Shown here piece after piece: positions 1 to 8,921 of a DNA stretch of 64,000 nucleotides; the stretch's first letter is position 1, and every line of letters starts with the position of its first letter. The DNA lies in the NCBI GenBank assembly GCA_965200685.1, contig OZ241379.1, forward strand, positions 992,001 to 1,056,000. The letters are read 5' to 3'. Below the pieces are notes generated by a model, which was given only the letters and a program-made list of their open reading frames with translations, was not told where the DNA came from and did not search any database. The DNA is from Bin5 sp965200685 (GTDB lineage Bacteria > Chloroflexota > Anaerolineae > Caldilineales > Caldilineaceae). Made by a program: the position numbers and the translations under genes.

Positions 1-1
1 A

Positions 2-685
2 GGGAAGGGCGGGTCAATGCACTTTGTCTCCCCACAACATGGCCTGATGGGGGCCAATGGCATCGTCGGCGCGCAGGTCCCACACGCGGCCGGGCTGGCC
101 CTGGCAAGTTGGCTGCGGGGTGAGGAGCGGGTAGCGATTACCTTCTTCGGCGACGGTGCCCTCTATCAAGGCGTGATGCACGAAACATTCAACATCGCCG
201 CCAAGTGGAAACTACCACTGATCTTCTACTGTGAGAACAACCGCTATTCGGAGATGACACCCATCTGGCGTACATCCTCTATTGAAGATATCTATCTGTT
301 CCCTCGTTCCTACGGGATGGACTCTCTGCAGATCGACGGCAACGATGTGGAAGTGGTCTATGCGGCCGTCAGCCAAGCAGCTACCCGGGCCAGGGCCGGT
401 GGCGGGCCGACCTTCATTGAAGGCATCACCTACCGATTGGCCGGACACATGGCCGGCGACCTAGAGACGTATCGCCCGCAGGCGGAGATTGAAAAACAGC
501 AGGTCTATGAACCCTTGGCGGTCCTACACAAAAAACTGCGAGACCGGGGGGTAGATGAGACGCAGATTGCAGCCATCCACGAGGAAATTGAGGAAAAAGT
601 GGATGAAGCAGTTGCTTTCGCGGAAAACAGCCCTTGGCCGCAGCCCGCTGAAGCCTATCTGGATGTGTACTGTAGTGGCGAGTGA
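2..685 (+). CDS. pdhA: 2-oxoacid (probably pyruvate) dehydrogenase E1 component, alpha subunit, 5'-truncated by window edge
   Basis: This is the thiamine-diphosphate-dependent E1 alpha subunit, which decarboxylates a 2-oxoacid and passes the acyl group to the E2 lipoyl arm in the cytoplasm. The frame is already open at base 2 (Gly-Lys-Gly-Gly-Ser before the first ATG at 17), matching the conserved 'GKGGSMH' segment in the middle of E1 alpha, so the true start lies upstream of the window. The ThDP/Mg motif GDG (visible residues 50-52) is followed 26 residues later by the NN pair of the GDG-X(25-30)-NN signature. About 227 of the usual 320-360 residues are seen. E1 beta and E2 follow at once, which supports the assignment. 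The substrate (pyruvate, branched-chain oxoacid or acetoin) cannot be settled from sequence alone. Confidence 0.93.
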   Translation, partial: GKGGSMHFVSPQHGLMGANGIVGAQVPHAAGLALASWLRGEERVAITFFGDGALYQGVMHETFNIAAKWKLPLIFYCENNRYSEMTPIWRTSSIEDIYLFPRSYGMDSLQIDGNDVEVVYAAVSQAATRARAGGGPTFIEGITYRLAGHMAGDLETYRPQAEIEKQQVYEPLAVLHKKLRDRGVDETQIAAIHEEIEEKVDEAVAFAENSPWPQPAEAYLDVYCSGE

Positions 686-721
686 ATCGTGATTGGTGGC
701 GAACTGGGATTAGGACGCTCT

Positions 722-1708
722 ATGCGAAGAACAACATACATCCAAGTGATCAACGAAGCCCTGCGCGAGGAGATGCGCCGGGACGAAACTGTCTTTCTCA
801 TCGGGGAGGATGTGGGCCATTACGGCGGTCTGTTCCGAGTGACCCGAAATCTGCTTGATGAGTTCGGCGAAAAACGAGTGCTGGACACGCCCATCAGCGA
901 GCAGGCATTCATGGGCATGGCCCTCGGCGCGGCCACGGCTGGGATGCGTCCGGTCGTTGAACTGATGTATATGGACTTTACCTTTGTGGCCGCGGACCAG
1001 ATCTTCAACCAGATCGCCAAATATTCCTACATGACCGGCGGCCTGCTGAATGTGCCCCTGGTGATCCGCGGGCAACAGGGCGGCGGCAAACACTACGGCT
1101 CCCAGCACAGCCAATCCATGGAGAGCCTCTACGCGCATTTCCCCGGCATCAAAGTTGTGGTCCCCGCCACACCCTACGATGCCAAAGGCCTGCTCAAGGC
1201 AGCCATTCGCGATGACAACCCTGTCGTCTTTCTCGAACATAAAATGCTCTACTTCACCCGTGGAGAGGCCCCTGGGCCGGACGAGGAATACCTGATCCCC
1301 ATCGGCAAGGCGGACGTGAAGCGTAAAGGAGCTGACCTGACGATTGCCACCTTCAGCTACTGTCTACTACAGGCTCTACAAGCTGCGGAGGAGCTACAGG
1401 AAGAATACGACATTGACTGTGAAGTTGTGGATCTGCGTACCATTGAACCCCTGGATACAGAAACCATCTGGGAATCAGTCGCCAAGACAGGACGACTGTT
1501 GGCGGTCCATGAATCCTACGCGATGTGCGGCATTGGGGCCGAACTGGTGGCCAGAGCCTACGAGGAAGTGCCTCACCTGCTCCGTGTACCTGCCCGCCGT
1601 ATCGGGATGGCCCCCGTGTCTATCCCCGTCTCTCGGACGCTGGAGGAGGAAGTTCTGCCGTGGAAGAAAGAGATCATCGCCACTGTTCTAAAAATCAGTG
1701 GCGCATGA
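722..1708 (+). CDS. pdhB: 2-oxoacid (probably pyruvate) dehydrogenase E1 component, beta subunit
   Basis: E1 beta subunit of the alpha2-beta2 dehydrogenase, 328 aa, the usual family length. It opens with 'MRRTTYIQVINEALREEM', the typical N-terminus. The 'TPISEQAF' segment holds the glutamate (about residue 60) that activates ThDP. A GTG at 689 would add 11 residues with no family resemblance, so I prefer ATG 722, which has an AGGA-like Shine-Dalgarno just upstream. The gene begins 36 bases after E1 alpha and ends 21 bases before E2, so the three are one operon. No E3 (dihydrolipoamide dehydrogenase) follows, so E3 must be encoded elsewhere. Confidence 0.94.
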   Translation: MRRTTYIQVINEALREEMRRDETVFLIGEDVGHYGGLFRVTRNLLDEFGEKRVLDTPISEQAFMGMALGAATAGMRPVVELMYMDFTFVAADQIFNQIAKYSYMTGGLLNVPLVIRGQQGGGKHYGSQHSQSMESLYAHFPGIKVVVPATPYDAKGLLKAAIRDDNPVVFLEHKMLYFTRGEAPGPDEEYLIPIGKADVKRKGADLTIATFSYCLLQALQAAEELQEEYDIDCEVVDLRTIEPLDTETIWESVAKTGRLLAVHESYAMCGIGAELVARAYEEVPHLLRVPARRIGMAPVSIPVSRTLEEEVLPWKKEIIATVLKISGA

Positions 1709-1729
1709 AGAGGCCTTAGGAGTTACACC

Positions 1730-3214
1730 ATGGCAACAGAAGTCACTCTGCCGGAGATGGGCGAGGGTGTCGAAGATGTAACAATCAGCCGCTGGCTTGT
1801 GCGCGAAGGGGATGTCGTCAAGGCTGGCGATCCCTTGTTGGCGGTCGCTACTGATAAGGTTGATACGGAGATACCCACACCCGTAGCTGGCACTGTTCTT
1901 ACGGTCAACTTCAGCGAAGGAGAGATCATCGATCTGAACACTGTCATTGTGGTCATCGGTGATCAGGAAGAAGCGGGACACAGCGACAGCCCAACGGCTG
2001 TGCCGAATGAAATACCCATGCCCAGTGAACCCCAAACACCAGGACCATTCCCGGGCCCTGACAGGCCAACGGCCATTGCAGTGAAAGCTACGCCGGTCGC
2101 TCGCCGCATGGCCGCGCAGGAGGGGATTCCGCTGGCAGCCATTGCCAACCGCAGCACTGGACAGATCACAAAAAGCGATGTAGAAGCATTTTTGCAGGAT
2201 AAGGCGGATGTGGGGACCGCTCCTCCGTTCGAGGATGTGGTCCCTTTGGAAGTGCGCCGCCTAGCTGCAGCATACGACATTGACCTGCGGGCTGTGGCCG
2301 GGGACGCCCCCTTGAGCACCCTTACCCGACACGATCTACGCAAATACGCGGCCGAACAAAAGGGACTGGCACATCTGGCCCCTGGGCCACAGTATCCCCT
2401 CGCATCAACAGTGACCCATGAGGCGCAGGTACAGGCTACTGAGCACAGGCCAGCGGCCCCTGCAGTTAGCCCGCAGGCCGACGAATTGATTCCCCACAGT
2501 CGCATGCGACAGATCATCGCTAGGAATATGGTGCAAAGTGCCTTTACTGCGCCTCATGTCACGACGGTTCATGGCGTGGATATGACCGCTGTTACCAGCC
2601 ACTATCAGGCCCATAAAGGTGCGTTCGCCAAAGAAGGCGTGCGTCTGACACTCACTGCCTACATTGTGGTAGCCGTGGTGGCAGGCTTGAAAGCTGTCCC
2701 CGCTGCCAATGCAGAATGGCGCGAAGAGGGGCTGCTGCTCACTCATGCCTATCACATCGGCATGGCGGTGGCCCTACCAGCCGACGCCACAGGGGTGGGC
2801 GGGCTGATCGTGCCCGTCATCCGCAATGCCGGCGATCTCAACCTGATGGGGATTGCCCGACAGGTGGCCGATCTGTCAAGGCGGGCCAGGGAAAATGCGC
2901 TGACGCCGGCGGACATGCAGGGCGGTACTTTTACCTTGACCAATTACGGTACATCCGGCAGCCTCTTCCAGACGCCGGTGATCGTCCAGCCCCAAGTGGC
3001 GATTCTCGGCACCGGCGCGATTGAAAAGCGGCCGGTGGTCGTCAGCCATGGCAAACCGTACGAAGCTCGCGTAGACGACTATTTGGCCTTTCATCCCATG
3101 ATGGATCTCGCGCTCAGCTACGACCACCGGGTGCTAGATGGGGCCAGTGCCGATGCCTTCTGTGTCGCCGTAAAGCAAACTCTTGAACAGTGGACCGAAT
3201 CAACCTCGGCCTGA
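1730..3214 (+). CDS. pdhC: 2-oxoacid dehydrogenase dihydrolipoyllysine acyltransferase (E2)
   Basis: E2 core of the complex, 494 aa. Residues 1-76 form a lipoyl domain with the lipoylated lysine at about residue 43 in 'ATDKVDTEI'. Two peripheral-subunit-binding-like segments follow (about 118-155 and 170-215), each with the 'ARRMAAQEGI' or 'VRRLAAAYDI' type of helix; one such domain is usual, so the second is a variation. The catalytic chloramphenicol-acetyltransferase-like domain occupies about 255-494 and ends with the 'DHRVLDG' active-site motif (His about 466). A clear Shine-Dalgarno (TTAGGAG) lies 8 bases before ATG 1730. It is the last gene of the operon; an unrelated specificity gene follows. 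Confidence 0.94.
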   Translation: MATEVTLPEMGEGVEDVTISRWLVREGDVVKAGDPLLAVATDKVDTEIPTPVAGTVLTVNFSEGEIIDLNTVIVVIGDQEEAGHSDSPTAVPNEIPMPSEPQTPGPFPGPDRPTAIAVKATPVARRMAAQEGIPLAAIANRSTGQITKSDVEAFLQDKADVGTAPPFEDVVPLEVRRLAAAYDIDLRAVAGDAPLSTLTRHDLRKYAAEQKGLAHLAPGPQYPLASTVTHEAQVQATEHRPAAPAVSPQADELIPHSRMRQIIARNMVQSAFTAPHVTTVHGVDMTAVTSHYQAHKGAFAKEGVRLTLTAYIVVAVVAGLKAVPAANAEWREEGLLLTHAYHIGMAVALPADATGVGGLIVPVIRNAGDLNLMGIARQVADLSRRARENALTPADMQGGTFTLTNYGTSGSLFQTPVIVQPQVAILGTGAIEKRPVVVSHGKPYEARVDDYLAFHPMMDLALSYDHRVLDGASADAFCVAVKQTLEQWTESTSA

Positions 3215-3281
3215 GTTAAGGAGATAAAAGGTCTAGATCGATCCACAAAGGACTCCGTCCTACAATAATGGTCAATATCTG

Positions 3282-4625
3282 ATGACGCCCGTCCTCAACC
3301 CTTATCCCGCTTACAAGCCATCCGGCATTGAATGGCTCGGCCATATCCCCGCGCATTGGGCGGTGCTACGTATACGAAATGTCGTTGATATGCGGGTAAG
3401 CAACGTTGACAAGCACACCAAAGAAGGCGAATTACCCGTCCGACTCTGTAACTATGTCGATGTCTACAAGAATGACAGAATTACTGAGCACCTGTCTTTC
3501 ATGCGGGCCACCGCGACAGAGAAAGAGATCGAGCGTTTCCGGCTAGAACCCGGCGATGTTCTGATTACCAAAGACTCTGAATCATGGAACGAAATCGGCA
3601 TCCCTGCGCTGGTCGAATACACTGCAGATGATCTTATCTGCGGCTATCACCTAGCATTGCTGCGGCCTCAGAAGGCGTCCCTAGATGGGGGCTATCTCCA
3701 CTATGCGTTACAGAGTCCTGCCGTTGCGTATCAGTTCCATGTTGCCGCGAACGGTGTGATACGTTACGGCCTGTCTCTCAATGCGATCAAGTCTGTGCGT
3801 TTGCCGATACCACCCCTCGCCGAACAGGGGGCTATCGCCCACTATCTTGGTTATGTGGAGCGGCGCATCCGGCGTTACATTGACGCCAAACAGAAGCTAG
3901 TCGGCCTGCTGGAGGAGCTGAAGCAAGCCACCATCTACGAGGCGGTTACACGTGGCCTTGATCCTGATGTTCCTCTCAAGCCATCCGGCGTTGAGTGGCT
4001 CGGCCATATCCCCGCGCATTGGGGTAAAGCCAGGGTCAAGTACCTTTGCCGATTCAAGTATGGAGACTCTTTACCAGCAAATGCCCGGATCAAAGGCGAT
4101 ATTCCAGTATTTGGATCCAATGGACCGATTGGAACACATAACTCGGCTAATACTCTTTCACCTGTCATTCTCATCGGGCGTAAAGGTTCGTTTGGAAAAG
4201 TGAATTTTTCGGACCGTCCATGTTTTGCCATAGACACCACTTTCTATGTTGATCAACACAGTGCAAAAGCTGATATTCGTTGGTTGTACTATTCGCTGTA
4301 CCTTCTAAGGCTTGATGGATTCTCGCAAGATTCAGCGATACCAGGCTTAAATCGTGAATTTGCCCACAATCAATATCTTCCTAAGCTACCCCTCCCCGAA
4401 CAAGAAGCCATCGCCGAATATCTGGACAAGGAGACCACCAACATTGACACTGCCCTCAACAACACCCGCCGCGAGATCGAACTGCTGCAAGAATATCGCA
4501 CAGTGCTGATCGCCGATGTAGTCAGCGGCAAGGTGGATGTGCGCGATGTGGCGGCCAATCTGCCAGACGATGCCGATGTCATGGCAGACGACAGCGACGC
4601 TATCTCTGAGGAGGTCCAAAAATGA
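3282..4625 (+). CDS. hsdS: Type I restriction-modification specificity subunit HsdS, solitary copy (hsdS1)
   Basis: Specificity subunit of a type I R-M enzyme, 447 aa, with two target recognition domains (TRDs), each opening with the family pattern 'PSGIEWLGHIPAHW', and two conserved helical spacers ('YVERRIRRYIDAKQKLVGLLEELKQ' split over 3850-3920; 'EYLDKETTNIDTALNNTRRE' near 4420). It stands 37 kb from its probable partners hsdM (41610) and hsdR (55137). The second half, about 3840-4577, is roughly 97 percent identical in DNA to 47080-47817 of hsdS2, while the first TRD is unrelated to it. This suggests domain exchange between the loci. The start at 3282 has only a weak ribosome site, so expression is uncertain and it may be a silent donor. 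Confidence 0.9.
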   Translation: MTPVLNPYPAYKPSGIEWLGHIPAHWAVLRIRNVVDMRVSNVDKHTKEGELPVRLCNYVDVYKNDRITEHLSFMRATATEKEIERFRLEPGDVLITKDSESWNEIGIPALVEYTADDLICGYHLALLRPQKASLDGGYLHYALQSPAVAYQFHVAANGVIRYGLSLNAIKSVRLPIPPLAEQGAIAHYLGYVERRIRRYIDAKQKLVGLLEELKQATIYEAVTRGLDPDVPLKPSGVEWLGHIPAHWGKARVKYLCRFKYGDSLPANARIKGDIPVFGSNGPIGTHNSANTLSPVILIGRKGSFGKVNFSDRPCFAIDTTFYVDQHSAKADIRWLYYSLYLLRLDGFSQDSAIPGLNREFAHNQYLPKLPLPEQEAIAEYLDKETTNIDTALNNTRREIELLQEYRTVLIADVVSGKVDVRDVAANLPDDADVMADDSDAISEEVQK

Positions 4626-4861
4626 CTGCTGATTATCCTGATCGTTTCCGCGCTCTTGTGGATGAGCTATGCCGGCTGCCCGGAGAGACCGAATGGGTTG
4701 AATTCAAGGCGAATTATCAATCTCCTCATGCCATCGGCGAGTACATCTCTGCCCTGGCGAACGCAGCCTGTTGGAAGGCTAAACCGAGGGGATATCTTGT
4801 ATTTGGCATCAACGACGAGACGCATGAGGTTGTCGGGACGTCCTTCGACATGATGGAGTAA
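4622..4861 (+). pseudogene. N-terminal fragment of an AlbA_2 (Schlafen-type) DNA-binding protein
   Basis: The 79-aa product holds the first half of an AlbA_2 domain: 'GETEWVEFKANYQSP' followed by 'ISALANAACWK' and 'GYLVFGINDETHEVVG'. Proteins with this domain, such as COG2865-type regulators, usually run to 350-600 aa, so this is a stump ended by TAA at 4859. The ATG overlaps the hsdS1 stop (ATGA), so it was translationally coupled to hsdS1. A full-length but different AlbA_2 gene lies beside hsdM at 43917. The AT-rich repeat array begins 130 bases downstream and probably marks the breakpoint. Confidence 0.75.
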
Positions 4862-4990
4862 AGAACCTCAAGCTAAAAGCGAAGGCGGGAAGATCATCGC
4901 AATATATGAATAGAGCTAGTACAATATTACGCCCTGACTTTAACTACTGTTAGCCTTTGTAAATCTGCGGCAAATACCCACTTGTTAGAA
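4862..4990. other. Gene-free spacer before the AT-rich array
   Basis: No open frame, RNA gene or clear promoter is seen. Base composition shifts here from GC-rich coding sequence to AT-rich sequence, which suggests degraded sequence behind the broken AlbA_2 gene. Confidence 0.5.
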
Positions 4991-5392
4991 AAGAATTTAG
5001 TAAAGGATTCAGTAAAGAATCTAGTAAAGAAAAGGGAATTAGAAAACAATTTAGTAAAGAATTCAGCAAAAAGAATCTAACAAAGGAATAGAATTTAACA
5101 AAGAAACTTAACATAGAAATCTAACAAAGGAACAGAATTTAACAAAGCAATTTAACATAGAATCTAGTAAAGGAAAGGGAAACTAGAAAACAATTTAGTA
5201 AAGAATTCAGCAAAAAAACCTAACAAAGGAATAGAATTTAACAAAAAAACTTAACATAAAATCTAACAAAGGAACAGAATTTAACAAAGCAATTTAACAT
5301 AGAATCTAGTAAAGGAAAGGGAAACTAGAAAACAATTTAGTAAAGAATTCAGCAAAAAAACTTAACAAAGGAACAGAATTTAACAAAGAAAC
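4991..5392 (+). repeat. AT-rich nested tandem repeat (12-13-bp core in about 143-bp higher-order units)
   Basis: About 400 bases built from variants of a 12-13-base core such as AATTTAGTAAAG and AATTTAACAAAG. A longer unit marked by AGAAAACAATTTAGTAAAG recurs at 5041, 5186 and 5327, spacings of 145 and 141 bases, so the short repeat is organised in about 143-base units. The plus strand is strongly A-rich with few C. All frames are full of TAA and TAG, so it is not coding. It lies between the broken AlbA_2 gene and the convergent 3' end of the isomerase-synthase fusion. Confidence 0.9.
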
Positions 5393-5467
5393 GTAATCAG
5401 AATTTTCAAGAAGTAATGATTCACGGGATTTACTGCTGATTGCGGTTATGCTCACGAGCCAGCGATG

Positions 5468-7648
5468 TTACGCCTGACGGCCTAGCAGTTTAGCGGCCAG
5501 AGACAGCAGCAGGGAACTATCTGTCTGGGGGCTGTCAGCTAGAGCACTCAATCCGTCCTCATGGAAACGAGAAAGCTTGGCTTCCGACCAGGCCCTAGCC
5601 CCAGCCTCTTCTAGCAGATCCATCACTTGGGGTAGCTCCTCCGCTGCTATGCGGTTGTGCCAGAGGGCCTGCAGACGGCCGGCCACGGTCGGATGTTCCA
5701 GGCCGTAAAGCAATGGCAGACTCTTTTTACGACGCAGGATATCATTGCCCGCTGCCTTTCCTGTCTTGGCCGGATCGCCCCAAATGCCCAAAATATCATC
5801 CTGTATCTGAAAGGCTAGGCCGATATTGTGCCCAAATCTGTGCAGGGCCTCCTGCTGCCGCTCATCGGCCCCGCCAAAGAGCGTGCCTATGGCAATGGAG
5901 CCGGCCATGAGCGCGGCTGTCTTGCCTTCGATCATCCGTAGATACTCCTCAACGGTCACGTTCTCCTGCTCTTCAAAACGTAGGTCCAGATGCTGGCCTT
6001 CTGTCAGGGCAATACAGGTCTCAGTGAAGCGGTGGAGAGCTGCCAGGACACAGGCATCCGATGCGCCCCGGGCTGTTGCACGCTGCAGAGCCACAAATGA
6101 CAGAGCGAACATCCCATCACCCACGTTGATGGCCTGGGGCACACCCCACAGGGCCCACACTGTCGGCCGGTGGCGTCGAGTTTCGTCGTCATCTTCGATA
6201 TCGTCGTGGATCAAAGAGAAATTATGCAGAATCTCAAGCGCGGCCGCGGCCGGAATCGCTTCCCACGGATTTCCCCCGACCGCCTCACATGCCATCAGAC
6301 ACAGCAGCGGCCGCAGATACTTACCGCTGGAGAACCTACCCTGTTGCAATGCTTCGTCCGCCCAGCCCAAATGGTAATACATCATGCCGTAATGCGGGGC
6401 CAACAGCGGATGGCGCGTCGCGAGAACCGCACGCATTTCATCCTCAATACGCGGTAGCCAGAGACGAGCAAATTCAACTGTAGTAGCCTGTGAACCCCAA
6501 CGGGGCCTAAGTCGAGAAGAGTAAGACCTGCTGCCCTCTCTCCGATCCCTGGCCACTGCAGTCGGCAACAGGTCGCCTGTGCTGAGTAAGATGCCTGGCC
6601 GTCGCAGGGCTTCAATATTGGGTGCGCCACTGGCAAACATGGCAATGCGTAGTTCATCTATCAAAAAGTCCATCTCCTCCATCACGGCCTCTGTTGATTC
6701 AACCCCTCGTTTCAGGAACGGGGACGCCAGCCCCACTAAGTCTGCGCCTAGGGCAACCGCTTTGGCCACATCTTGGCCGCTACGCATACCGCCGCTGGCG
6801 AAGATCGGCAGGTCCGGCGTGCCGGCGACCTCTCGCACGGCTTGGACGTATGCCAAGCTGGTGGCTGTGGGGATGCCCCACTCGCGAAAGGTAGCAGCCA
6901 GCCGGCACTGGCGTTCATTGGCTGCCCGGTGTTTTTCCACTTCACTCCAGGAAGTACCGCCGGCCCCAGCCACATCAATGGCACTGATGCCCACGTCAAT
7001 TAACTGCCGTGCCACCTCTTTACTGATCCCCCAGCCTACTTCCTTGGCAATGACCGGTACTTCGAGCTGGGTACAAATTTCTTCGATCTTTGCCAGCAGC
7101 CCACTCCAGCGAGAATCCCCTTGCGGCTGTAGCACCTCCTGCAAGGGGTTCAAGTGCAAAATCAGCGCATCGGCCTCCACCATTGCCACCGCCCGCCGAC
7201 ACTGATCCACTGTGTAGCCATAGTTGAGCTGTACAGCACCCAAATTGGCGAATAGCAGGACATCGGGCGCGTATGGGCGCACAACGAACGACGCTGCCAT
7301 GTCCGGCTCCTCCAGCGCAGCCCGCTGGCTCCCGACCCCCATAGCCAGCCCCTTTGCCTGTACAGCCTCCGCCAAGCGGCGATTCAAAAGCTCCGCCCGC
7401 TCTGTGCCACCGGTCATGGAACTAACCAGAATCGGCGCGTAGAGCCGCTTGCCAAAAAGGACAATGCTCATGTCCACCGTAGCCAAGTCCATATCCGGCA
7501 GAGCCTGATGAACAAAATGGTAGTGCTCGAATCCAGTCGTTCGCTGCTGGAAAGAGACATCCTCTTCCAGATTGATGCGAATGTGGTCGTCTTTGCGGCC
7601 GGCGTGGGACAAACGATGCCTCTCTTTCAGACACAATTTTTCGTACAT
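5468..7648 (-). CDS. Fusion of type 2 isopentenyl-diphosphate delta-isomerase and polyprenyl diphosphate synthase
   Basis: A 726-aa bifunctional isoprenoid enzyme. Residues 1 to about 345 are a type 2 (FMN- and NADPH-dependent) IPP isomerase: 'RKDDHIRI' near 18, 'GVGSQRAALEEP', the 'LNPLQEVLQPQGD' catalytic segment, 'GGTSWSEVE' and the FMN-phosphate site 'ASGGMRSGQD'. From about 375 to 726 lies a polyprenyl (probably geranylgeranyl) diphosphate synthase with 'GKYLRP', first aspartate-rich motif 'DDIEDDDETRRHRP' near 481, 'GQHLDLRFE', and a second motif 'QDDILGIWGD' near 617. The fusion would hand IPP/DMAPP directly to chain elongation. No stop or frame break lies between the domains. The gene is divergent from acpP and convergent with the AT-rich array. 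Fusion is unusual; separate genes are the norm. Confidence 0.93.
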   Translation of the reverse strand: MYEKLCLKERHRLSHAGRKDDHIRINLEEDVSFQQRTTGFEHYHFVHQALPDMDLATVDMSIVLFGKRLYAPILVSSMTGGTERAELLNRRLAEAVQAKGLAMGVGSQRAALEEPDMAASFVVRPYAPDVLLFANLGAVQLNYGYTVDQCRRAVAMVEADALILHLNPLQEVLQPQGDSRWSGLLAKIEEICTQLEVPVIAKEVGWGISKEVARQLIDVGISAIDVAGAGGTSWSEVEKHRAANERQCRLAATFREWGIPTATSLAYVQAVREVAGTPDLPIFASGGMRSGQDVAKAVALGADLVGLASPFLKRGVESTEAVMEEMDFLIDELRIAMFASGAPNIEALRRPGILLSTGDLLPTAVARDRREGSRSYSSRLRPRWGSQATTVEFARLWLPRIEDEMRAVLATRHPLLAPHYGMMYYHLGWADEALQQGRFSSGKYLRPLLCLMACEAVGGNPWEAIPAAAALEILHNFSLIHDDIEDDDETRRHRPTVWALWGVPQAINVGDGMFALSFVALQRATARGASDACVLAALHRFTETCIALTEGQHLDLRFEEQENVTVEEYLRMIEGKTAALMAGSIAIGTLFGGADERQQEALHRFGHNIGLAFQIQDDILGIWGDPAKTGKAAGNDILRRKKSLPLLYGLEHPTVAGRLQALWHNRIAAEELPQVMDLLEEAGARAWSEAKLSRFHEDGLSALADSPQTDSSLLLSLAAKLLGRQA

Positions 7649-7778
7649 CGTAACTTTACCTTGATTCTAGTGTTTTATGAACAGGAATGCAAAACAGAGT
7701 CGCATTGGTTCAAACACCACAGTTTCAAGCAATTTCATACTGAAAACTAGAAACAGAGTTCTGACAAAGGGGACAAAC

Positions 7779-8015
7779 ATGGCAACAACATTCGACCGAG
7801 TTCGGGATATCATCGTCGATCAATTAGACGTAGATCCTAACGCAGTGACGGAAAGTGCCAAATTCAAGGAGGATCTGGACGCGGACAGCCTCGATCTCGT
7901 TGAGTTGATTATGGCATTTGAAGAGGAGTTCGGGGGCGAAATCAGCGACGAACAGGCCCAGGAGATTGAAACCGTCGGCGACGTTGTAACACATCTTGAG
8001 GCACAGGCGGCCTGA
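7779..8015 (+). CDS. acpP: Acyl carrier protein
   Basis: A 78-aa acidic acyl carrier protein that carries growing fatty acyl chains on 4'-phosphopantetheine. The attachment serine is residue 37 in 'DADSLDLVELIMAFEEEFG', the standard ACP helix II. The frame stays open upstream to 7677, but the ATG at 7779 gives normal length and is preceded by a strong AAAGGGG ribosome site. The gene stands alone, divergent from the isomerase fusion, with a terminator hairpin at 8128. Confidence 0.96.
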   Translation: MATTFDRVRDIIVDQLDVDPNAVTESAKFKEDLDADSLDLVELIMAFEEEFGGEISDEQAQEIETVGDVVTHLEAQAA

Positions 8016-8127
8016 AACGCATAGTCATACAAATGTACAAGATGGGCAGGAAGAAGTAGGAGTATCCTGATTCTCAGGTTGTGTACGCCGAAACTGTCCG
8101 CCCTGCGTCTTCTGTTCTGGCGTAGAT

Positions 8128-8156
8128 ATGCGAGTTGCGCGCAACTCGCATTTTTT
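8128..8156 (+). terminator. Rho-independent terminator after acpP
   Basis: A perfect 24-base palindrome (two 12-base arms, 8128-8151) is followed directly by a run of T (8151-8156). It lies 112 bases after the acpP stop. It sits inside the upstream-extended frame of the next gene, which argues that the next gene starts after it, at 8220. Confidence 0.8.
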
Positions 8157-8219
8157 ATGATCAGTATATCCATTCCCTTTGGTATTGGGAAGTACGCTGG
8201 CTATCATGCGGAGGACCTT

Positions 8220-8921
8220 ATGGATCTTTGCGGCGTGGGCGCACCGACTCTACTCATCAACGCTGGAGGCGAGAGCCGTCGCATGGGTACAGCCAAAGCT
8301 CTGCTTCCCGTACCGCCGCGCGGGATCTCGCTCATTCGGCACATAGCTGAACGACTCCTTCCACTGGGCGCACGGCTCATCGTCATCGCCAATGATGCTG
8401 CGATATGCGCGGCCCTGGCCGATATCGAACCACCTTGCCAAGCCCGACAGAAAGAGCGCAGGGCTGTACAGCTAAGCGTGGACTGCCTGCCCGACGACGA
8501 ACCGGGATGCGGCCCCCTAGGCGGGTTGGCGACCGGTCTGCGCCGCGTTGACGGTTGGACATTGACCGTGGCCGGGGATATGCCATTTCTATCTCCTGCA
8601 GTCTGTGAGCATCTGATCACATTGGCCGCTAGGGAATGGGATGCGGTTGTGCCACTCATTGACGGCCATCCCCAACCGCTACATGCCCTCTATCACCAAC
8701 GCTGCCTGCCCGCTGTAGAACAGGCCCTGGCGGCCGGACTACGTCGCATGGATAGTTTCTGGCCGCATGTGCGGCTGCGCCAAATACCCGCCAAAGCATT
8801 GCGCCCCTTTGACCCGGATCTGCGCTCATTTGTCAATGTCAATACAGGGGCCGAATGGGAACAGGCTCTTGAATGGCTTTCGCAAGCCTGCCCATCAAAT
8901 GATACAATAAAGGCATTATGA
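8220..8921 (+). CDS. MobA-like molybdenum cofactor guanylyltransferase / NTP transferase
   Basis: A 233-aa NTP-transferase of the MobA type, which would attach GMP to molybdopterin. The nucleotide-binding loop is 'NAGGESRRMGTAKALL' (residues 14-29), close to the GGxSxRMGxDK signature, and 'VAGDMPFLSP' is the metal-binding segment. The frame is open from 8079, but that would place the acpP terminator inside the gene; ATG 8220 has GGAGG at a good distance. It is the first gene of an operon with overlapping stops and starts. Substrate choice (MobA versus CTP- or other NTP-transferase) is inferred. Confidence 0.82.
   Translation: MDLCGVGAPTLLINAGGESRRMGTAKALLPVPPRGISLIRHIAERLLPLGARLIVIANDAAICAALADIEPPCQARQKERRAVQLSVDCLPDDEPGCGPLGGLATGLRRVDGWTLTVAGDMPFLSPAVCEHLITLAAREWDAVVPLIDGHPQPLHALYHQRCLPAVEQALAAGLRRMDSFWPHVRLRQIPAKALRPFDPDLRSFVNVNTGAEWEQALEWLSQACPSNDTIKAL

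Noticed and set aside
4991..5392. Replication origin
   Set aside because: AT-rich repeats alone are not enough; no DnaA-box cluster or dnaA, dnaN, gyr neighbours are seen.
8079..8219. Upstream extension of the MobA-like gene
   Set aside because: It contains the acpP terminator palindrome and T-run; a good ribosome site precedes ATG 8220.
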